This document shows, one piece after another, positions 57,025 through 64,000 of a stretch of DNA of 64,000 nucleotides. The stretch's first letter is position 1. Every line of letters begins with the position of its first letter. Below the pieces are notes generated by a model that was not told the DNA's origin, ran no database searches, and saw nothing but the letters and a program-made list of their open reading frames with translations. The stretch is from Symbiodinium natans (lineage: Eukaryota > Sar > Dinophyceae > Suessiales > Symbiodiniaceae): assembly GCA_905221605.1 (NCBI GenBank), contig CAJNDS010002726.1:1-64000 (forward strand). Reading direction: 5' to 3'. The position numbers were made by a program, and so were the translations under genes.

Positions 57025-60000
57025 ATGCCATTACTACGGGTTTCACCGCCAAGGCTGTTCTCCATTCCCTGTGCCTCCAAGTGGGCCCTGCTGGTACTGC
57101 TGGCCGATGCCGAGCCTTGGCCAAACCACGCCTTGCGCCTGGGGGCCTTCTGGGGCTCTTGGGCTTATAGCAACGTATGCGCATGGGTATGGAGGTATAT
57201 GTACCTACAACATGATACGCGCATGTCTTGTCTTGTTCACATGTATATTGGTCATCCCCTCCATTGACCTACTTCTTCGCTGCCTCCTTGTCATGGAAAA
57301 GTTGGCCCGACTAACTTGTTGCAACATGTCCATGTGCTTCTGGGATTCAGATGAGAAGTCGATGGACAAATGCAAAGCGTTCGCCAAACCAACGCAAGTC
57401 TTGTTGTCACTCCTAAGGAAAGGTCAGTATTGTCAAGACGAACTTATGGAGTTTCTTGTTGCTGATGGCTCATTTCTGGTAGCTGGCCCCCTCCCTCATC
57501 TCTTATGAAGAGCAGAAGGGGCGCTCTCCTTTGCTAAGAAAATGGAAGACGAAACAAGGGGTGTCTTCATTCTGATATATTCTGATCATGCATGCTTAAC
57601 AGTCCGTTTCGAATGTCGCATTAAGATTATATACCTCATCGCGTATTGAGAACCAGCGGAACCTCTTTCCCAGAAGAGGCAGACTTTCTTATTTCCTCTT
57701 ATACGAAGTACTTGCCATTTCTATTGCGAACAGAGTCTTCTTCTGGTCAAACTTTCATCCTTTTGCGGCGATTAACGGCTCTCTGAAGCGAGAGCAACTG
57801 TTGCATGTTTCAAGATCGTAACGCCGTCGTAAAGCCCTTTTAGTGTCAGGGGAAAGAGAATTGCGTGATTGGGCAATTTAATTTGCAACACGTGTTTCTT
57901 TGGATTAAAGGGTCTTGCATCCCGAAAACCATTCCCTCGTGGCAGAAACTCAGAAAACTATGCCTGATTGTCGTCCGCTGTCTTCTTTCAGGATTTAGGC
58001 TAGGGTTGAAGGTTGCTTGCGCTAAATATGGCTTGTATCTGAGGGCTTGAGAGTTTTTTGGGATGTGGGGCTTTTGGGGTTGCTGAGAAGAGTATAGCTA
58101 GAAAATGCCAGCGAATCTCTCTGCGTGCTGTGCGAGCGATGCCCGACCCCCTTTTGCAATGTCCCAGCCTTGATCCCATGCAGTCTCCATGTCATGTGCG
58201 TTACACGCTTGAGGTGGAAGCTGTGGGCAGTAGTCATAGGGATACTTAGTAGCGCTTAGTAGTGACACTTAAGTTAGCCCACCTTTGCTGTCAAGAAGGT
58301 TCTCACGGCCGCTGTCGTCGCGAAGGTGCCGTTCACAGACATTGACTGGGAGTCATACATGGCCGAGGCGACGAGGGGTTGAGAGTTGCGGAATGTTTTC
58401 GACATCGGCTCTTAAGGGCCGAGATGTCTTTTGCAGTGCGACCCGCCGGACCCCACGTCTTAATCCTTTAACGCCCAAAATGAGTCTGCACGGTGAGGCC
58501 CTTATCTTCCAACCCAACTGACCCCGCGCATCTGTCCATTCACGCACCCGTTCTGGGGAAGGTGGACTTTGTGCTGGCAGGGCAGAATCTCGGCCACAAA
58601 GGGTCCGTAACCTGCAGTTGCCTGAACAATTCTCCGTCCTACAGACCCAACCTAACGAGTTGATCAGAATTCAAGGTCGCCAAACTTTGGAGTTCGCAGA
58701 ACTTCGGCTGTGGAACTCTAAAGGAGTCTCCCTCAAGACTGCCGACCTGGGTCTTCATGGGATTCCCAAGTGTGTAATTTCAGGCATGGTCTTCGTAAGG
58801 ATGGAGCATCCTGTGTTTTGCAATCTCGTTTTCCAAATCGGACAGTTCTTGGTAAGACGATCAGCTGATCAGCGTAGGGTTTAGGCTTGGGGCTTTGAGT
58901 GTAAGCTTAGGGGTTGTCAAGCTGCATAAGAGGGTTGGAGGGATGGTTGAAGGCTGCCCGGGTTCATAGACGTCTTAGGTTCGCAGTGCGCTTTTCAGCG
59001 CTTTCCAGGAGTAAGGGTTCCCGACTGTTGCCCGCTTGCGGAGAGCTCGGACCAGCTGAATTGTTCTCCCTGATTCTCACCTGGGCGCATATTGTCTGCC
59101 TGCACGGTGCCCTTGTCTGCCTCCGATTGATTGCAACCCACTGAAGCTGGGGCGTCCCTTTTGTTTGGGGGGGAGGGGAGGCGGGTGATTGCTGGGGAAT
59201 TGCGTTTACCATTGATCCAATACCAAACCCGACCACACCATGTGAACCTTCCAACACGACCCAAAGGCACCAGAACATACCAGAACCATGTGAGAACCTG
59301 TCATGTCGGCCCCCAAGTTCATTTAAGCCATAGCTTAAAGCCTTGATGCCTTCCACCTGCCAAGGTATGACTATCAGGAAATCACGAGCCCCAATGGGCC
59401 CATCGCCTATCCTGCGGGCTTTGTCTGGAGCTTTGGCCGCCTTGAAGTGTGGTAGTGCTAGTGACTGCTCGTGACATGAGTGATAGTCTATATGAAAGAC
59501 GGTATGAACGTCATGAGCGGCTCAGCCCTCAGGCGTAAATGACGAAGGCGAAGCATTTCGGTACAGGGAACCAGGCGCCAGAGACACCGAATCCGAGTGC
59601 TTCCAATCTTTGCCCACCCATGAGGTTCTACGGGGCGCTCCGGTGGGCTCGCCTGGAGGTTCGCCAAGTGCAGGCGCAGATGGTTTGCTGCTGTTTGGTC
59701 TTGTGTTTTGTGTGTGTTGGTGGACATGTGTAGGCTTTTGGTTGCTTACTTTGGCTTCTTCCAAAGCCTTTGTGTTTATTGCAGTGTAGTGCGCCTTGGA
59801 GGATAACCCTCAACTGGAGCTCGCGGTCACATCCTTCTCTCGTTTTTTCTATTGAGTCTCCGGGAGTTGTTGTCTAGCAGTCTAGCACTTGGCTTAGTTG
59901 GGGCGAGTCCGCGAGAAATGGAAGCTAAGCATTGGAGTCTTCTTCGATCACAAATTCAGCACAAGTTTTGGGCACAACAAAACATGTAAGTGGGCCCTGG

Positions 60001-63000
60001 GAATGTGAGTATCCCTGGAGTGCACCACCCAAGAGAATCCCTTCTTCCAGCATTTGAACTTCACAGACCGATCTTCTGCTTTCGCTGCTATACCGAGGGA
60101 GTGCCAAGAGCCCGACGGCTTCTGCGATCCGATGGCAACTGCACAACACTAAAGCCCCACGCGACATGTGATCAGCCTAGATTGACAACAGCTTGCCAGG
60201 CACTCTTTGCCGTGATTTATCTCGGCATGATGGTAGTGCTTCACCAGAGTCGCGGCTTCATCAACAGAGGGCTCAACACGAACGCAAGGATGTTCTTCAA
60301 TGTGGTTTGGGGTCAACTATTCTGGTACCTCACACTCGTGAAAGCGATTGAAATCTCTCGAGCCCTGCGGTCTGTTGGTCATGAATAACCAGGACAGGCA
60401 GGCCGTTCTCGAGCCCCACGCCTACAGCAGGAAAGCTCTTGGGTTGTGCCCAAAAGCTCTATGCTCCCCAACCGCTTAGGCTCTTCGTGTCGGAATGTTC
60501 CTTGAAAGCCCCGATGCCAGCATCCACATACATCAAGAAACAAGAAGGCACAAACCTGGGTTCGGATTGGGGGTCTTGCTAAACGCTTGAGCCCCTCCTG
60601 GCTTCAAGGATTTATCACCACGCGGGCGCGCCGCTGTGGGTCTTTGCGCTTTGCGTCTTGAGCAAGCGAGTTCATTCCGCGCCATCGCTGAGTTAGCACA
60701 CATCTACAGGGCTGCCTCTGTCATGGCTACACCTCCCAAGGCCCTGGACCCTCATCCCACAAAGCCCACTCTTGAATCTCCAGCCTAGAAAGCAACAACC
60801 CGACCTTGAATCCCAAGTGTTGCCAGAAATCTTGAACATTTTTGCATTCCATACAGTAGGGCTTTGAGGCCCTCAACCCGTACATCGCTTCAAGGTTTTC
60901 GTGCTGCGGCTCTTCAACGACGCGGTGGCCCAGTTCTTCTGCTATGCCGCGCTGCTCCTCTTCCTCCAAAGTTCCTTGGATTCCTTGGTAGATCTTTGAA
61001 GTCGCTTGGAGATCTGGGCTAGCCTCAATGGCAAGTCTGGTGTATGGCAGTACACAGCTCTGGGCCTTCTGTGAATTTTCAGACTGAAAAGCGACGCACC
61101 AAAGCCCTGCAGACTTCTAGACCCTGAGCCCTGCAAACTGTTGTAGTGTTGGGCGTCGCTGGCCTCGTTGGATGCGCGCCTCACGTGTTGCCAAGGTTTG
61201 GGTTACGGGTTCTAGAGCACCACAGCTCCTACTCGATAGGTCCTAAGACCCCCCAAAGCGCATCTGGAACCTACCAGGGCTCAATCACAGAGGGATGCAT
61301 GGGCTGCATGGGCTGCATGGGCTGCATCGGGGGGGGGGGGCTCCCTTTCAAGGAAGGCACCTGATGTGCTCACTGAGCTACTCGCTGGCAGCCCCTCGGC
61401 AGAGGCACAGATGCTGAGATTAGCAACGTTGGGCCCCTCACCTCCTTCGAATCTTTTGAGCACGTTGATCAGGACCTTCCTTGAACTGCTATACAGCACC
61501 TGGGTCGCTTCTGTTTCCAACTCCCCAATCAGAAGGCAAATTCTGAAAGTTGACTGGGCAGGGGCCAAGGTTTTTGCCTTCCAGCGTTTCTTATTTCTAC
61601 TACATGTAAGAGAGTCCCGGGAGAGTCCCGTTGGGGTTTGGTGTGGAGCGAGGTCAGCATCAAGATGCAGCCGTTGCTAATCTGCCCAGTGGATTCTGGG
61701 CTGCTAATGTCCATGGGTCGGATAGAGGTTCTGAGCCTTACAGTGGTAATGGGATTCAGATGGTCCTTGTTGGGCAGGGGCTGGTGTGCGAGGGCCGGGC
61801 TTGCTGCTTTGCACATTAGCCACAAGATCCTACCGCTGATGTTTTGCCAGCACAGCAACAGTCAAGTCTGGCACTTTTGCAGGCCTTCGGAAATGACCAC
61901 AGATTTGTTTAAGGGTCTTGGAACAGGCTAATGGCCAACTCTTGTAGGAGAACCCAACTTTGAGCAACCCAGTGCACCCAGTTATACCTCTTCATCAAAG
62001 AATATAGTAGCTTAAACTATAACAAGAGCCCCAAGTAAGGTGCTAAGCAGTTGTGAACCCTAAACCCTAAACCCTAAACCCTAAACCCTAAACCCTAAAC
62101 CCTAAACCCTAAACCCTAAACCCTAAACCCTAAACCCTAAACCCTAAACCCTAAACCCTAAACCCTGTACTTACCTCTTCCTACCACCCAGATGCAAGTT
62201 CCGAGCACTAGGGCAAGTTAAGACTGTAGCACAGGTGGGCCTGTGCTTGGTGGCCAGTGGCGGATGGTCTCATGCTTTGCTGTGTGGCTCAGCTGTATTT
62301 CCTGGTTGAGGCCTAATCCCCCGAACTGGCTCTACCTGAGATTGTTAAAGGCTTGGGATTTGCAAGCTGAGTGTTTGCGGCTTTTGGGGTGCCAGTGGAG
62401 ATGGAAGTTCAGGGGTTCGCAATGCAGATTGTAGCATTCCATAAGGGCCTGCAGATCTCTTCGGAGTCGCTCGTCATTTGTTGCTTCGGTTTTGTTGCTG
62501 CGGTTAGGTTTTCGGCGGCACATGGCTTCCACTCCAGGAAAGTTCGAGAAACCCTGAAATTTCCGACGCCACAGACCACTGCAACTAATCAAAGCCTTAG
62601 GCATCGCCTGCATGCTCGCTCTTCAGCTGGTTTTGGCAGTGCCCTTCCTCCATGCTCCCTGGACTACTTCTTGACGGGCTCTGTGAGCTTAGGCCTGAGG
62701 GTGTCAAAGGCTTAAGAGAGATGGCAAAAGGAACTGGGGCTTATGGGTTTCACAGTTTCACATTTCACAAACAGGGTTTTTCGCACCACCGCCAGACTTG
62801 CCCGAAGTTCGCAGGGGGCGGGTGGGGGGGGGGAAACATTCCTCGACCTTCAGGGCATGTTTGCGCCAGTATTGTCTTCGAACCCCCCCTGCAAAGCCGC
62901 CGCCGGACTCCGGAGCGACGAGGCCAACGCGCCGGCGTACCTTGGCCGCGCGTTTGGAGGCCAGCGTCCTACCAGTGCGCTTCTGGGGATGCCACCAAGT

Positions 63001-63595
63001 CTGATTGGAAGGCTCTCAGACTCAGACCCCACCACAGAAGCCCACCAAGCCGTTTGGAAGCCAGTATGACAGACAAAAACCGTTTAAACGACCGCGGAAA
63101 TCCCACCAAGCTCCCTTCCCGGCACCATACGGGGAAGCAAGCTGACAGGGCCTGGAGATCTGCAGCCGCTCTGGCAGCAGACAGAATATGGTGCGTGGTA
63201 TAGAAGCTCGGAGCTTGAAGATGCACGGAGTCTGGGCATCGGATTGGGGCATGTTGCTTTGTCAAACATCCGAAAAAAGGGAAGGTGAACCTCAGCCCCT
63301 GGAGCCCTGGCTTCTCGAAGCGCTGGATGTGCCCAGGCCTGCCTGGTCGGTCAATTGGCGCTTCCTCCCGGAGGCCTTTTCCAAGAACACAGGCAATTAC
63401 TTCGGAGGGGGCTATTCGAAGTTCTGTAGACCTAAATCTCGTAAGATTACATCCGCTACTCCGATCAAATGCTATGACTTTGGTTTGGGGGGCGTTGCGT
63501 CCACAAGATTCTCAAGGCGGCTTGTCTTCATGGGTGTTCGTTTGGGTTTGCAGGCGCTCTTCTCGAGGAAGGAGCTCTCGATCCTGCTGCTCCTG
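57025..63595 (+). CDS. ALG3: ALG3, Dol-P-Man:Man5GlcNAc2-PP-Dol alpha-1,3-mannosyltransferase (3' end outside window)
   Basis: Fourteen small exons together spell the GT58 family in order: KWALLVLLAD (first membrane helix), VPFTDIDWESYMAE (the conserved VPYTEIDW loop), YDYQEI...GPIAYPAGFVW, ALFAVIYLG, IYHHAGAPLWV, LSKRVHS joined to VFVLRLFND, VSIKMQPLLICP, VGLCLVASGGW, ALQLVLAVPFLH joined to ANAPAYLGRAF, and WSVNWRFLPE joined to ALFSRKELSILLLL. ALG3 is a multi-pass ER membrane enzyme that adds the first lumenal mannose to the dolichol-linked N-glycan precursor. The proposed start ATG at 57,025 gives a short cytosolic end before the first helix. The C-terminal third of the family, including the usual SLHYQFYxWY region, is not found before 64,000. 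Two junctions (after 60,895 and after 62,923) are unresolved and may hide micro-exons. Confidence 0.92.
57025..63595 (+). other. ALG3: exon map of ALG3
   Basis: Proposed coding exons: 57,025-57,108; 58,299-58,367; 58,562-58,581 (20 nt); 59,365-59,427; 59,625-59,682; 60,200-60,237; 60,609-60,678; 60,895 to about 60,970; 61,473-61,503; 61,653-61,688; 62,235-62,304; 62,601-62,653; 62,923 to about 62,958; 63,337-63,373; 63,554-63,595. The 61,473 and 61,653 exons are short pieces of the membrane helix before and after LLYSTW|VSIKMQ. Apart from the two exons with open ends, every junction keeps frame. Donors at resolved junctions are seven GC, four GT and one GA. All acceptors are AG|G. Confidence 0.78.
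62056..62166 (-). repeat. perfect interstitial telomere repeat (CCCTAAA)n inside an ALG3 intron
   Basis: About 16 uninterrupted copies of the 7-mer, C-rich on the + strand (TTTAGGG on the minus). It lies between the ALG3 exons ending at 61,688 and starting at 62,235, 69 nt before the acceptor. The purity contrasts with the degenerate array at 54-56 kb, so the insertion is recent or kept clean. The reading G-rich strand is opposite to that of the 54-56 kb array. Confidence 0.97.
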
Positions 63596-64000
63596 GCCAT
63601 AGCCTCAGAGTCTGCCTCCAACCCGAAAAGATGCTGTCAGCTGCATGCTGGTGTAAGGCAGTGTAGGCATTTTTCACAGAGAGTTCATGACACCTGGAAC
63701 TAAATAAAGCATGAAGGTAGTGCTTGAGCCTTGCTTTTCTGAGCCTTGACTTGAGTGCCATCTCACGTCCTACACCCTCAGCCTAGGAGAGTCGAAGAGC
63801 ATGAACCAAAAACCCTAATGCTCAACATGCTCAACCTGAGTTCCCAATACCACCCACAAGCCTGAAGATCGTAATCATCCGGCACAAAGACCAACAAGTA
63901 ACCTCCGGTGCTTTGCACAAGTTCTCGCTGGTCTAAGACAATCCAGCTGCTATAGTGGGGTTGAAGGGTGTGTGGGGGCTTAGGCAGGTCCCTGAACCTA
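63596..64000. other. ALG3 intron, presumed, to the window end
   Basis: The ALG3 frame can read on past 63,595 (AIASESASNPKRCCQLHAG) to a TAA near 63,702, but it no longer resembles the family. A GC donor after 63,595 is more likely, and the remaining exons lie outside the window. Degenerate CCCTAA-like words are present near 63,808. Confidence 0.5.

Noticed and set aside
56346-57080. A 244-codon minus-strand frame
   Set aside because: It overlaps the proposed first ALG3 exon, is low in complexity at several places and shows no family motif.
62056-62166. A real chromosome end
   Set aside because: Unique sequence and ALG3 exons in the correct order lie on both sides, so the telomere repeat is internal.
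1-64000. tRNA, rRNA or spliced-leader RNA genes
   Set aside because: I searched by eye for T-loop boxes (GTTCRANNC) with paired stems and for the dinoflagellate leader end (TTTTGGCTCAAG). Only unpaired partial matches were found.

Overview
This window looks like nuclear DNA from a dinoflagellate, probably a photosynthetic or symbiotic lineage. The clues are TTTAGGG-type telomere repeats lying inside the sequence, genes cut into tiny exons (20 to about 110 nt), intron donors that are mostly GC or GA rather than GT, acceptors almost always AG|G, and long G or C runs and microsatellites. I see no bacterial operons, ribosome binding sites, CRISPR arrays, rRNA or tRNA genes. Most long open frames here are chance frames in GC-rich or repetitive DNA. 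The real genes were found by matching short conserved peptides and testing whether the pieces join in frame.

Layout. Positions 1-13,400 hold scattered unassigned exon-like segments, several simple repeats (a (CT)n tract near 7.9 kb and a 500-bp CTGT/CTCTGT array at 11.7-12.2 kb) and a 30-G run at 13.43-13.46 kb. An intronless gene at 13,741-15,240 encodes a secreted or membrane protein with a Cys-rich PAN/Apple-like domain, an 11-residue-repeat coiled coil, one membrane span and a basic, Q/P/Y-rich tail. From 15.2 to 36.5 kb I see no gene I can name, but there are many short exon-like segments on the + strand with AG|G borders. A second intronless gene (36,706-37,965) encodes a TIR-like protein with SHAW, WFCVFA and RLWCVFE motifs.

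At 40,069-47,985 two flavodoxin-like NAD(P)H:quinone oxidoreductase (WrbA/FQR1/Pst2 family) units lie head to tail. Unit 1 is complete: 13 exons, 247 codons, and an N-terminus (MGNTCS) with the look of an N-myristoylation and palmitoylation site. Unit 2 has 11 exons and no initiator exon. Its first recognisable exon can join in frame to the Lys/Ala-rich last exon of unit 1, so a two-domain protein of about 444 residues is possible. Intron positions differ widely between the two units.

At 53.2-54.15 kb is an array of inverted CTCCAGA/TCTGGAG repeats. It is followed by 1.6 kb of degenerate TTTAGGG/TTTAGTG DNA with a roughly 310-bp higher-order repeat that carries a hairpin. From 57,025 to the right end lies ALG3, the ER alpha-1,3-mannosyltransferase of the dolichol-linked N-glycan pathway. 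At least 14 exons are visible and the 3' end lies outside the window. One ALG3 intron contains a perfect block of about 16 CCCTAAA telomere repeats.

The genes do not form one pathway. They represent quinone detoxification/redox (WrbA), N-glycan assembly (ALG3), a possible TIR-type signalling or NAD-cleaving protein, and a surface or endomembrane adhesion-type protein. The common theme is genome architecture: extreme intron density with non-GT donors, beside two intronless genes.
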